DNA of 32,558 nucleotides from Australimonas brisbanensis (GTDB lineage: Bacteria; Chloroflexota; Dehalococcoidia; Lucifugimonadales; Australimonadaceae): NCBI GenBank assembly GCA_038147155.1, contig JAYQTA010000014.1, positions 1 to 32,558 of the forward strand, given 5' to 3'. A program made the position numbers and the translations under genes. The notes beneath the pieces were generated by a model that did no database searches, had not been told where the DNA came from, and saw only the letters and a program-made list of their open reading frames with translations. Of this stretch, positions 1 through 7,560 are shown piece by piece (position 1 is the first letter of the stretch; every line of letters starts with the position of its first letter).

Positions 1-130
1 GCACCCCCTGGGCGGGCCGCGGGCCCCGCCCCCCCCGCGGGGGGGGGGGGGCGCGGGGGCCCCCCCCGGGCCCCCCCCGGCCGGGGCAAAACCCCCCCCA
101 CCACGGGGCCCCCACCCCCCCCCCGGGCCG
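1..130. other. Low-complexity G/C homopolymer stretch, no gene
   Basis: The first 130 bases are almost pure G and C, with a run of 13 G (39-51), a run of 10 C (115-124) and several runs of 7-8. No start site, motif or coding pattern is visible. The 13 bases at 2-14 (CACCCCCTGGGCG) recur exactly at 28916-28928, inside the non-coding repeat region upstream of ribD. This suggests the window begins in a copy of that GC-rich repeat. Runs this long are also typical of poor consensus near a contig end, so the exact bases should not be trusted. Confidence 0.6.
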
Positions 131-172
131 GTGCCCCGGGGGGCCTTCTGGTTCACCGGGGCCATCGCCCCG

Positions 173-1681
173 CTAGGGGAGCGCGTTGACCTGGGTCACC
201 TGGGTGTAGGTACCGTCGTGACCCTCGGAACCAGTCACGGTGATGATGGCCACGTCAGGTTCGGCGTTGGTGCCCTCGCCGTGGTCCTCCAGGTGCACGG
301 TCACCGTAATGGCCCCGTTCTTGCTGGTGAAGACCGCGTCCAGCGTGTCGTGCCAGGCGGGCGTGTTGTCGTTGTCGTAGGCAGGGGCGTCAGAGCAGAC
401 CACCACAGCGGTCCACGCGGTCGCGGGCGGAACGGGCTTGATGACCATGGAGGTGCCGTCGTTCCAGTTCGGGGTGAAGTTGAACTGGCTGCCATCGCAC
501 CAGATGATGCCGGAGCCGATGGCCGCAGACCCGCCGTTGGCCGTCAGGTTCATCTTGCCGACCGGCTGCTCGTCGTCACCGTCGGGGTTGATGTCGGGGT
601 CGGCGATGACGGTCACGTCAGCGCCGTCCTCGGCCACGGCCTCGCCGCCAGCGTTCACCAGGCGCGCCAAGTTGGTATACGTGTCCGCCGCCAGTCCCGT
701 GATGCTCACGCCCACCGTGCCCGCGTTCACGCCGTCGTGGGCGTAGGCGCCCTCGGTGGTGGCCTCACCGCCGTCGAAGATGTCCAGCAGGGTCACGGCG
801 CCGTTAATGTGGTTCGCCGTCCACTCCACAGGCACCGTCACCGAGGCGTTCTCAAAGCCCTGGGCGCTCACGCCCGCCGTGTGGGTGGCGATGTTGCCCT
901 CGAACGCGTAGGCGCACTCGGCGCTCGCGCCACCCGCCAGGGCCGTGGGGCAGGTGGAGGTGAAGGTCGCGCCGGCGTCCGTCACCACGATGCCGGAGGC
1001 GGCCACCGTCCACGGGTTGGCGACGGTGATGACGCCGCTCCCCGCGTGGTTGGCGTCCGCGTAGCCGTCGTGGGAGACCACGATGGTCAAGTGCGCGACC
1101 TCGCCCTCGGTGATCTGCTCGGCGTCAGCCGTCTTGGTCACCGACCAGGCGTGGGTGCGGTCGAACGCGCCCGCCGCCGTCTTGGCTATGGCAAGCTCGC
1201 GGTCCCAGCAGAAGGTGACGTGAGAGATGCCGCGCAGGTTGCCGTTCTTCGCCTCAGGGGTGATGAGCCCCGCGTCACCGGTGGACTCGGTGGGCTCGTA
1301 CAGGTACACGTTGTAGGCGGTGCCCGCCTTGAGCAGCACCGCGGAGACGCCCAGGGTGGACGCCCAGGTCAACGTGGTGCCACCCGCGAAGGCGTAGTCG
1401 ATGGACATGCCGTCGCCGGTGCCCAGCCCGGAACCCGTGGTGGGGCTGTCCACCTTCGCTCCGTAGGGGAACCCGAGCTGTGCGCACTCGAACGCGGCGT
1501 TGCCCGTCTTGATGGTGCCGGGCCCGCTCACCTTGCCTTGCGCCTGCTCGACCAGCACCGCTTCCACACCGGAGGCCGAGACGGTGGAGGCGTTGGCGCT
1601 CACCACCCCCAGCACACCCATCACCGTCAGCACCGCCAGGGTCAGGGCCACCGCCACCGTCCGCTTCATCTGGATCCCCAT
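173..1681 (-). CDS. Secreted beta-rich surface protein
   Basis: A 502-residue exported protein of unknown function. Residues 1-31 form a Sec signal peptide: MKR, a hydrophobic core, and a likely cut after ANA at 29-31. Residues 35-170 carry a module I recognise from bacterial surface proteins: ECAQLG near 65-70, a VLLKAG...NVYLYEP stretch at 116-130 and GISHVTFC at 151-158, with Cys66 and Cys158 as a possible disulfide. The rest is Thr/Val/Ala/Gly-rich repeats resembling Ig-like or DUF11-type beta domains, with few Lys. No LPXTG motif, C-terminal membrane anchor or enzyme motif is seen, so release or attachment to an S-layer is possible. The start at 1681 is preceded by AGAGGGGG at good spacing; the internal ATG at 1669 is an alternative. 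The gene is divergent from the AlkD-like gene. The export call is firm, the function is not known. Confidence 0.8.
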   Translation of the reverse strand: MGIQMKRTVAVALTLAVLTVMGVLGVVSANASTVSASGVEAVLVEQAQGKVSGPGTIKTGNAAFECAQLGFPYGAKVDSPTTGSGLGTGDGMSIDYAFAGGTTLTWASTLGVSAVLLKAGTAYNVYLYEPTESTGDAGLITPEAKNGNLRGISHVTFCWDRELAIAKTAAGAFDRTHAWSVTKTADAEQITEGEVAHLTIVVSHDGYADANHAGSGVITVANPWTVAASGIVVTDAGATFTSTCPTALAGGASAECAYAFEGNIATHTAGVSAQGFENASVTVPVEWTANHINGAVTLLDIFDGGEATTEGAYAHDGVNAGTVGVSITGLAADTYTNLARLVNAGGEAVAEDGADVTVIADPDINPDGDDEQPVGKMNLTANGGSAAIGSGIIWCDGSQFNFTPNWNDGTSMVIKPVPPATAWTAVVVCSDAPAYDNDNTPAWHDTLDAVFTSKNGAITVTVHLEDHGEGTNAEPDVAIITVTGSEGHDGTYTQVTQVNALP

Positions 1682-1912
1682 CGCTACCCCCTCTCACTCC
1701 GTCATCGATGTCTCTGGCAGGGACAAGGGTGGAGCAGGAGGGGGTTGAGGTTCAGTGTCGAATAGTGAAAACAGAGTTACATTTCAGTTGAGGGATGGTT
1801 GTGGCTCGGTGACCATCCAGTGACCAGCCATCCTGCTGCTCGTGGGGAGGCTGAGGCCCGTTGCTGTCGCTCAGCCGTTAGAATGGGCGCAGCCCCCGTT
1901 CGAGGTGACGCC

Positions 1913-2683
1913 ATGGCCTCCCGTCGACCCGACCGCTCACGCCCGTCCGGCCCGCCCGCGCCCGCCGTGGACATGGCGGTGGTGGAGCAGGCCATCGCCG
2001 AGGTGCGCAGGCGGCTGCAGGGCGCGGGGCGCCGTGAGGTGGCTGCGCAGCTGCACCGGGAGCTGGGCGATGACGTCCCCCTGTATGGCTGCAAGCCCGC
2101 CGATACGCACCACATCGGCCTGGAACTGCTGCGTCGCCACCGCACCGGCGGGTTGCCCTTCGCCCTGGCGGCGGGGGACCTGCTCTTCAACGGCAACCTG
2201 GAGGAGGGGCAGGTGGGAGCCCAGTTGGTGGGGGCGCTGGCGCGGCTGGTGACGGGCGGCGACTTCGATCGCTTCGAGGCGTGGGCGGCCAGCCTCACCA
2301 ACCCGCAGACCGCCGATGCGCTGGGCCTCTCGTGCCTTGCCCCCGCCATGGCCGCCAAGCCGTCCATCGCCATGCGCCTGCAGGGCTGGGCGAAGGACGC
2401 GAGCCCCTGGCGCCGGCGCGCTGCGCTGGCGGCGTTCGTCCCGCTGGTGCGCGAGGGGCGTTTCCTCACCGACGCCTTCGAGGTGACCGAGCTGGTGATG
2501 ACCGACCCGCACCCTGCGGTGCGGGAGGCCGTCGCCAACCTGATGGTGGAGGCATCGCGCCTGCAGGCCGAGCGGGTCGCCGAGTTCCTGCTGGGGTGGA
2601 AGGGCCGCGCGCCAGAGGACCTCCTGCGCCCCGCCGCCGACAAGCTCTCCCCCGACCAGCGCACCGCGGTGCTGGGCAGGTGA
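1913..2683 (+). CDS. AlkD-like DNA alkylation repair protein
   Basis: A 256-residue helical-repeat (HEAT-like) protein of the DNA alkylation repair family, whose members excise N3/N7-alkylated purines without base flipping. Family landmarks are LYGCKPADTHHIG (57-69, the usual Y-G-V-K-x-P segment), Asp135 in TADALG at the place of the conserved active-site Asp, and SPWRRRAAL (164-172). The Trp that normally lies a few residues before that Asp seems to be replaced (NPQTAD), so activity may differ. A longer reading from 1799 is open, but the ATG at 1913 has GAGGTG just upstream and a TAGAAT -10-like box at 1879-1884, so I chose it. The first 20 residues are Pro/Arg-rich and probably disordered. 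Its TGA overlaps the GTG of the next gene (GTGA), implying coupled translation. Confidence 0.8.
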   Translation: MASRRPDRSRPSGPPAPAVDMAVVEQAIAEVRRRLQGAGRREVAAQLHRELGDDVPLYGCKPADTHHIGLELLRRHRTGGLPFALAAGDLLFNGNLEEGQVGAQLVGALARLVTGGDFDRFEAWAASLTNPQTADALGLSCLAPAMAAKPSIAMRLQGWAKDASPWRRRAALAAFVPLVREGRFLTDAFEVTELVMTDPHPAVREAVANLMVEASRLQAERVAEFLLGWKGRAPEDLLRPAADKLSPDQRTAVLGR

Positions 2684-3042
2684 GCACCGCGCCCCGTCCG
2701 CTCACCCTGGGTCGGCGCATCTACCGGGCCTTCTTCTTCGGGGTGCTGGTGGGCCTCACCGGCGCCGCACTGGCGGCACTGCCCGCCCTGTTCGTCCAAT
2801 CGGCCTTCGTGCAGGACAACGATCGGTGTCTGCGCCAACAGGAGAGCGATATCGCCTCCTTCGGGCAGGTGCAGACCGACTGCGCTGAACTGCTGGCCGA
2901 CACGCCGGTGTGGCTGGGGTGGGTGATCCTGTCGGCGGGTGCGGCGGTGGGAATACTGGGCGGCGGGGCCTACGGGTTCATAGCCCCGCAGAGCGCGGGG
3001 CGTGTTCCAGCCCAGCCCGGCGGACGCTGGCTACCCTTCTGA
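2680..3042 (+). CDS. Small two-span membrane protein
   Basis: A 120-residue protein with two hydrophobic segments, about residues 18-40 (FFFGVLVGL...) and 76-98 (WLGWVILSAGAAVGILGG), separated by a polar loop with two Cys (RCLRQQ and TDCAEL) that could form a disulfide outside the membrane. It starts at a GTG that shares bases with the stop of the AlkD-like gene, so the two are probably co-translated. The C-terminus is short and Pro/Gly-rich. I do not recognise a family. It ends three bases before the stop of the convergent TolB-like gene. The reading frame stays open far upstream inside the AlkD-like gene, but that extension is a shadow. Confidence 0.6.
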   Translation: MSTAPRPLTLGRRIYRAFFFGVLVGLTGAALAALPALFVQSAFVQDNDRCLRQQESDIASFGQVQTDCAELLADTPVWLGWVILSAGAAVGILGGGAYGFIAPQSAGRVPAQPGGRWLPF

Positions 3043-3045
3043 CGC

Positions 3046-4050
3046 CTACCAGTCGGGCTGGCTGGCGGGGAGCGACCCGGTGGGCAGCTGGGCCTGGGCC
3101 CCGTCGTTGCTCACCAGGAACAGGGCGGGGCGTCCGTCTGGTACCGAGACGAAGACGATGCGCCCGTCACGGCCGTAGCGGGCGGACAGCTCATCCACCC
3201 CGTTGTGTGTGAGGGCCTCGACGCCCTCGCCCTTGGTGCTGATGGTGAACAGGTCCAGGTTCCCGTTTCGGTCGGAGAGGAACAGGATGCGCTTGCCGTC
3301 CGGGGACCACTGGGGGGCGAAGTCCCGGCCAGGGTTGTCGGTGAGGCGCACGGCCTGCCCCTCCGGCCCCGCGGGACCCACGTTCACCAAGTAGATCTCC
3401 TCGTTCCCGTCGCGTTGGGAGACGAACGCCAGGCGCTGCCCGTCCGGCGACCAGGCGGGCTGGGAGTCCGAGGACTCTGACACCTGGAGCTGGTTCACGC
3501 CGTCCGGGTTGCGCAGCAGCAGCCCGCGCGAGGTGCCATCCTCGGCCAGCCCCGCGAAGGCGACCCACTCACCCGTGGGCGACCAGGCCGGGTCCTCATC
3601 GCCGAAGGAGCCGGGGGCGAGCCGCTGGGGCAGCAGGTCTGCCAGGCGCAGCCACAGCACCCGGGGCTCGCCCGTCTCCAGGGGGGAGACGTAGGCGATG
3701 CGCTTGCCGTCGGGCGACCAGGAGGGCGAGGACTCGTTCACCCCGGTGTTGGTGGCGCGCATCACCGTGGCCCCGTCGGCGGTGGCCAGGTAGAGCTCCA
3801 CGTTCCCGTCACGGTCGGAAAGGAAGGCGAACCACTGGTGGTTGGCCGACCAGACGGGGGAGAAATCGTCCGCGGTGTGGGCGATGACGACGCGCTGCTC
3901 ACCCGTGGCGGGGTTCACGACCGCGATGTCCCGCGCACCCGGCTCACCGGTGGCGTAGACCACCCACCCAGGCTCGTCCAACAGGCCGCACCCCGCCAGC
4001 GCGGCGGCGGCGGAGAGCAGGGCGGTTGCGGTCAGCAGGCGGATGCGCAT
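3046..4050 (-). CDS. TolB-like beta-propeller lipoprotein
   Basis: A 334-residue exported lipoprotein. Residues 1-20 are a lipoprotein signal peptide with the lipobox LAGC (18-21), so Cys21 should be lipidated. The remainder is a WD40-like propeller (PD40/TolB type) with about six blades, each with the W-S-P-D-G-x-x-x-A-F signature: FSPVWSANHQWFAF, PSWSPDGKRIAYVS, PAWSPTGEWVAFAG, PAWSPDGQRLAFVS, PQWSPDGKRILFLS and a weaker last blade. SDRDGN and SDRNGN elements follow several blades. No catalytic domain is attached and no tol-pal genes are nearby, so binding or scaffolding at the outer face of the membrane is more likely than a Tol role. The reading frame extends to 4080, but the ATG at 4050 sits directly before the signal peptide and has GGAG upstream. 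It is convergent with the preceding gene, three bases apart. Confidence 0.85.
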   Translation of the reverse strand: MRIRLLTATALLSAAAALAGCGLLDEPGWVVYATGEPGARDIAVVNPATGEQRVVIAHTADDFSPVWSANHQWFAFLSDRDGNVELYLATADGATVMRATNTGVNESSPSWSPDGKRIAYVSPLETGEPRVLWLRLADLLPQRLAPGSFGDEDPAWSPTGEWVAFAGLAEDGTSRGLLLRNPDGVNQLQVSESSDSQPAWSPDGQRLAFVSQRDGNEEIYLVNVGPAGPEGQAVRLTDNPGRDFAPQWSPDGKRILFLSDRNGNLDLFTISTKGEGVEALTHNGVDELSARYGRDGRIVFVSVPDGRPALFLVSNDGAQAQLPTGSLPASQPDW

Positions 4051-4165
4051 GGCGTCTCGACTCCGTCCTCTGGGCTGCACGCCCGTGGACTGACGCTCAG
4101 GCTAGCAAACCGGCCACGGCGCGCACAGGAACTTGGCGCGACGGTTCCGGCCAATCACGGGCGCT

Positions 4166-5677
4166 TCAGGCGTCGGCGGGCTCGCCCCCGAACCGGTGCG
4201 CCAGCCACGTCAGCACCGCCCACGTCGCCTCCAGGTCCTCCCGGTTGTAGGTGAGCACCTCGTCCAGCAGCGCCGCGTAGGCGTCCGGGTCCCCGGTCTC
4301 CACCGACTCGATGTACTTGGCGATGGACCACTGCCCGCCGTACTCGTCCTGGGTGCGCTGGAACCCGGCGAGGCGCTCGATGACCTTCAGCGAGTAGGAG
4401 GGGGCGTTCACCACTACCGTGCGCTTAGTGATGGGGTAGAGGTCGTAGAGGCTCCCCAGCACCTGCGCGCCGACCCCGTCCGGGTCCCCGAAGCGGGCGA
4501 TGTAGTCCTTGATGGCGGTCTTCTCGTAGGGGGCCCAGTGGACGAACCGGATGCCCGGATGGGCCTGCATGATGGCCCCGGCCCTGGCCAGGAAGCCCTC
4601 CCAGCCCAGCCGGTCGCCTCCGGTTCCGAAGGGGGCCACGGCGGGGTTGAAGGGCTCGCGCTCCTCGCCCGGCCCGAACACCTGCATCCCCCACAGGTAG
4701 ATCTTCTGCCACTCGCTGATGCCCGCGGCGTCCGGGGGGACGCCCTCCAGGTCGAACATCACGTAGGCCTGGTCCAGCGTGAGAGGGAAGCGTCCGATGT
4801 GCAGCGGGCGGCCCTCCTGGTGGGCCCGTGCGTGGCGCATGATGGAAAGTGCCGCCTTCTCCCCCACCCTGGCCATGCCGTCGCCCCGCGGACGCTTGAG
4901 CACGCTCAGCGCCGGGCCGTCGAATCGGGCGAGGAGCGCGCTGGTATCCCGCACACCCAGGACGTGCAGCTGGCGCGCGAGGCCCTGGTCCACGTCGGGC
5001 AGCGTGGCCACGTCTGCCGCGTCCACCGCGCGTGACCAGCACACCGGCTTGAAGGTGCAGCCGCCGCACTTGCTCCAGCCCACGGGTTCGTACGCCGCCT
5101 GGGCGGCCTCCACGGTCTGACGGATCGTCTCCAGCGCGCCCACCGCCGCCGCGCCGCCGTCATCGGTCACCGGGGCGAGTTCGCCGGTGCCCAGCACCAC
5201 CTCCAGCCGCACCGGCGGCCCGCCGAACTCCCCGGCGTAGAGCCAGCCGTACAGGCCCAGCTGCAGCGCGATGTCGCGCCGCCCCTCCAGGTGGCGAGCC
5301 AGCTTCACATCGCGCACCACGTAGCCGTCACCCTCGCGCACCAGCAGGTCGGGGATGCCGTTGATGGCATCACCCGCGTGCCGCCCGAACAGCATGGGCT
5401 GGTAGATCAGCGCCGCTCCCGCCCGCACCGCCTGCCGCGTCAGCTCGCGGCGCTCCCCGTAGTCGCCCTCCTTGGGGATGCGCACCGCGGGGCCCAGGGT
5501 GGCCTCCAGTCGCTCCAGGTGCTCGGCCTCCCAGGCGTTGCCCAGGCGCAGCAGCAGTTCCATGAAGGCATCGGGTTCCTGCATCCCCTCCAGCGACGGG
5601 TCGTGATGCAGGCGCGGGCGCAGTGCGCAGTCCGAGGGGCGGTAGCGCAGGTAGAAGTCCGAGGCGCTCAGGTCCAC
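4166..5677 (-). CDS. RecB-like nuclease fused to RNase H-like domain (TM0106 type)
   Basis: A 503-residue putative nuclease with two domains. Residues 1-220 form a PD-(D/E)XK (RecB/Cas4-like) nuclease: GIPD with Asp110, DVK with Asp123 and Lys125, and Gln139 in QLGLYGW. Cys204, Cys207 and Cys213 (KCGGC...C), together with Cys17, resemble the four-cysteine iron-sulfur clasp of Cas4 and AddB nucleases. Residues about 300-503 form an RNase H-like 3'-5' exonuclease fold (RNase_H_2 type): MFDLEG with Asp309 and Glu311, HWAPYEK, and YNREDLEATW with Asp481. A helix-hairpin-like linker (about 225-260) lies between. The layout matches the TM0106 family of RecB-like proteins, whose substrate is not established as far as I know. 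There are no cas genes around. It lies 30 bases downstream of the metallopeptidase gene on the same strand. Confidence 0.85.
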   Translation of the reverse strand: MDLSASDFYLRYRPSDCALRPRLHHDPSLEGMQEPDAFMELLLRLGNAWEAEHLERLEATLGPAVRIPKEGDYGERRELTRQAVRAGAALIYQPMLFGRHAGDAINGIPDLLVREGDGYVVRDVKLARHLEGRRDIALQLGLYGWLYAGEFGGPPVRLEVVLGTGELAPVTDDGGAAAVGALETIRQTVEAAQAAYEPVGWSKCGGCTFKPVCWSRAVDAADVATLPDVDQGLARQLHVLGVRDTSALLARFDGPALSVLKRPRGDGMARVGEKAALSIMRHARAHQEGRPLHIGRFPLTLDQAYVMFDLEGVPPDAAGISEWQKIYLWGMQVFGPGEEREPFNPAVAPFGTGGDRLGWEGFLARAGAIMQAHPGIRFVHWAPYEKTAIKDYIARFGDPDGVGAQVLGSLYDLYPITKRTVVVNAPSYSLKVIERLAGFQRTQDEYGGQWSIAKYIESVETGDPDAYAALLDEVLTYNREDLEATWAVLTWLAHRFGGEPADA

Positions 5678-5707
5678 AGGCCAACTCCCCCGGGGGCTGG
5701 GTGCGGG

Positions 5708-6973
5708 CTAGGGTAGCACGGGTACTGGCTGCCACCCCGCCTCGCGCGCCAGCGCCTCCAGTTGTCCCGGCTCGGTGATGGAGGCCACGCGCTCCAGGAA
5801 CGCGGGCAGGCTCCCGGCGTCCGCGCGCAACGCACGCAGCTGCGCCTCGATGGGGCTCACCGCACCTGCGCTGGAGCCATAGGTGCCGTAGAAGGCGAAC
5901 CAGGCCGTGTTCAGTTTGCGGAGCGCGTACCCGTGCTCCACGAACACGAGGCGGCGCTGCTCCAGGTATGCCTCGGCCCCCGCGACATCGCCCGCCGCCA
6001 GCAGCTCATCCAGCCGCAGGCGGGTGGCGCGCATCTCGCGCGTGAAGTCAAACACCCCCGGCTCCGGCTCCGTGGGCGGTGAGGCCGTGGGCGGCTGCCA
6101 GGCAGGGCGCTCAACCGGGATGCCCGTGAGCAGCGTGTAGGCGGCATCGCCCACCTCCTCGGCGAACAGGTCGGCCACCGTCTCGTTGATGGACTGGAGT
6201 TCCCCGCCATCGAACCAGCGCCGTCCCAGTGGGCGGAAGATGAGCCAATGGTGCGTCCATTCGTGGGCGGCCAGGCGCAGCGTGGAGCGCAGGTCCCCGT
6301 CCGGGCTCACCTGCGCGGGGTAGGTGGCCACCCCGCCGATGCGCACCACCAGCGCCGAGGAGTCCGGGGCCAGCGCCTCGACCCCCTCCTCCAGGCCCAC
6401 CTGCTGCAGCAACGGGATGTCCGCGCGCAGCAGCACGTCGGGCAGGCGGGCCACCGCATCGCGGGGGGAGCGCACCAGCACCAGCCCGCCCCGCTCGAAG
6501 GTGAAATCCACCGGCGGCCAGCGCAGCGGGCCCAGTTTGCCGGGCACCCCGAGCGCGTCGGCAGCGCCGGAGATTGCCGCCTCCAGCGTCTCCTCCAACA
6601 CCGGGGCCAGCGCACGCCTGCGCGCCTCCAGGTCAGCCGCCTGCACCGCCAGGGCATCGGCCGCCGGGCCCTCGCCCGCCTGCGCCAACTCGCGCGCCAG
6701 CGCCCCTTGCGCGGCGCGTAGCGGCGAGCCCAGGGCGAAGAACTCGTCCACCTGGGCCCCCCGCTCGGCGCGGGAGGGGCCGGGCTGAAGCGCATCGCGC
6801 ACCCGTGCGAGCCACTTGTCCAGGAAGTGGCCCGCCTCCCACGCGAGGATGTCCTGCCGGTAGGGTGCGCTCAGGCCCGCGAGCCCGCCGGGAGGCTCCC
6901 CGGGCAGCAGGCCGAGGGCCAGCGTGGCGCACAGGAGGGCCAGGAGCACGGTACGGCGGCGGGGCGGGCGCAT
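5708..6973 (-). CDS. Exported HExxH zinc metallopeptidase (predicted)
   Basis: A 421-residue protein with an N-terminal signal peptide or anchor (RRRTVLLALLCATLALGLLPG). The key motif is HEWTH (237-241), a zinc-binding HExxH with Glu238 as general base. It is followed by NETVAD, where Glu264 lies 23 residues after the second His, the layout of thermolysin-type gluzincins (third ligand in NExxxD). The segment before it (EWTHHWLIFRPLG, ...GGELQSINE) resembles peptidases annotated only as uncharacterised. Residues about 50-130 are Ala/Glu-rich and helical. A Pro-rich stretch (PTASPPTEPEPG) precedes a C-terminal helical region with a Tyr-rich segment (AFYGTYGSS). The substrate is unknown. The ATG at 6973 has no strong ribosome binding site. 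The catalytic call is from motifs only. Confidence 0.75.
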   Translation of the reverse strand: MRPPRRRTVLLALLCATLALGLLPGEPPGGLAGLSAPYRQDILAWEAGHFLDKWLARVRDALQPGPSRAERGAQVDEFFALGSPLRAAQGALARELAQAGEGPAADALAVQAADLEARRRALAPVLEETLEAAISGAADALGVPGKLGPLRWPPVDFTFERGGLVLVRSPRDAVARLPDVLLRADIPLLQQVGLEEGVEALAPDSSALVVRIGGVATYPAQVSPDGDLRSTLRLAAHEWTHHWLIFRPLGRRWFDGGELQSINETVADLFAEEVGDAAYTLLTGIPVERPAWQPPTASPPTEPEPGVFDFTREMRATRLRLDELLAAGDVAGAEAYLEQRRLVFVEHGYALRKLNTAWFAFYGTYGSSAGAVSPIEAQLRALRADAGSLPAFLERVASITEPGQLEALAREAGWQPVPVLP

Positions 6974-7041
6974 GTCCCAAGGCTACACCGGCGCATCCAA
7001 CCCCAGGGGTATCCCCCTGCCGTACGTCAGCGGGCGAAACG

Positions 7042-7071
7042 CAGAGGCCCGGCGCTTGCGCCGGGCCTCTG
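7042..7071 (-). terminator. Strong hairpin terminator of the etf operon
   Basis: A perfect 14-bp inverted repeat (7042-7055 with 7058-7071, central TT) lies 23 bases downstream of the stop at 7094. In the minus direction it is followed by GCGTTTCG, a short T stretch. It is the only clean hairpin between the etf genes and the peptidase gene, so it most likely ends the etfB-etfA-orf transcript. Confidence 0.7.
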
Positions 7072-7093
7072 GTGGAGAGATGCGGGTGCGGGA

Positions 7094-7540
7094 CTAGGCG
7101 TCCTCGCGCGACCAGAGGGTGTGGTAGGGGCCCTGGCCCTTGATCATGGCCATGAGTGCCCGGCGCTCCCATTGGCGCAGCTCGGAGAGGGCGTGCTCCA
7201 CCTGCTCCTCCACCCCGGCGAAGCCGGAGGAGTGGATGCGCCGGCCCACCAGCTCCCACACCTCGGAGCTGGCCAGGGCGTTGACGGAGCCCGTCCAGGG
7301 GATCACCGCCAGCTCACGGGCGTGGGGCAGGTGCGGGCGGGCGCGGTTGGTGTGGCGCAGCCGACGCTCCGCAGAGCCCAGTGGCGCCGAGACGAACAGG
7401 CGCGGAGGGTCGTTCTCCGCGCTGCGGGAGTCGAACACCAGGCACTGGTTCACCACGGGCAGGATGACGCAGACCACCTCGGCTGCCTCGGCGTTCTCGA
7501 TCGCCTCGGCCATCTCGCGGTCGAACTCAGGCTCTGCCAT
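7094..7540 (-). CDS. Uncharacterised protein linked to etfBA
   Basis: A 148-residue soluble protein I do not recognise. It starts at an ATG preceded by AGGAGG at ideal spacing and lies 20 bases after etfA on the same transcript, ahead of the terminator. The N-terminus is acidic and helical (EFDREMAEAIENAEAAE), then comes a beta-like stretch (VVCVILPVVNQCLVFD), an Arg/His-rich middle (RRLRHTNRARPHLPHAR), and a C-terminal helix (GVEEQVEHALSELRQWERRALMAMI). Two Cys and three His are scattered with no clear metal motif. There is no signal peptide or membrane segment. The position suggests a role tied to electron-transfer flavoprotein or its partner dehydrogenase, but that is inference only. Confidence 0.75.
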   Translation of the reverse strand: MAEPEFDREMAEAIENAEAAEVVCVILPVVNQCLVFDSRSAENDPPRLFVSAPLGSAERRLRHTNRARPHLPHARELAVIPWTGSVNALASSEVWELVGRRIHSSGFAGVEEQVEHALSELRQWERRALMAMIKGQGPYHTLWSREDA

Positions 7541-7560
7541 GCCGCACCTCCTGTGCTCGA

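Noticed and set aside
131..1765. 544-codon open frame on the plus strand
   Set aside because: It is the mirror of the secreted protein gene, whose signal peptide and known module settle the strand.
4166..5677. Cas4 and hence a CRISPR locus
   Set aside because: No other cas gene or repeat-spacer array is present; the RNase H-like second half fits the TM0106 family and not Cas4.
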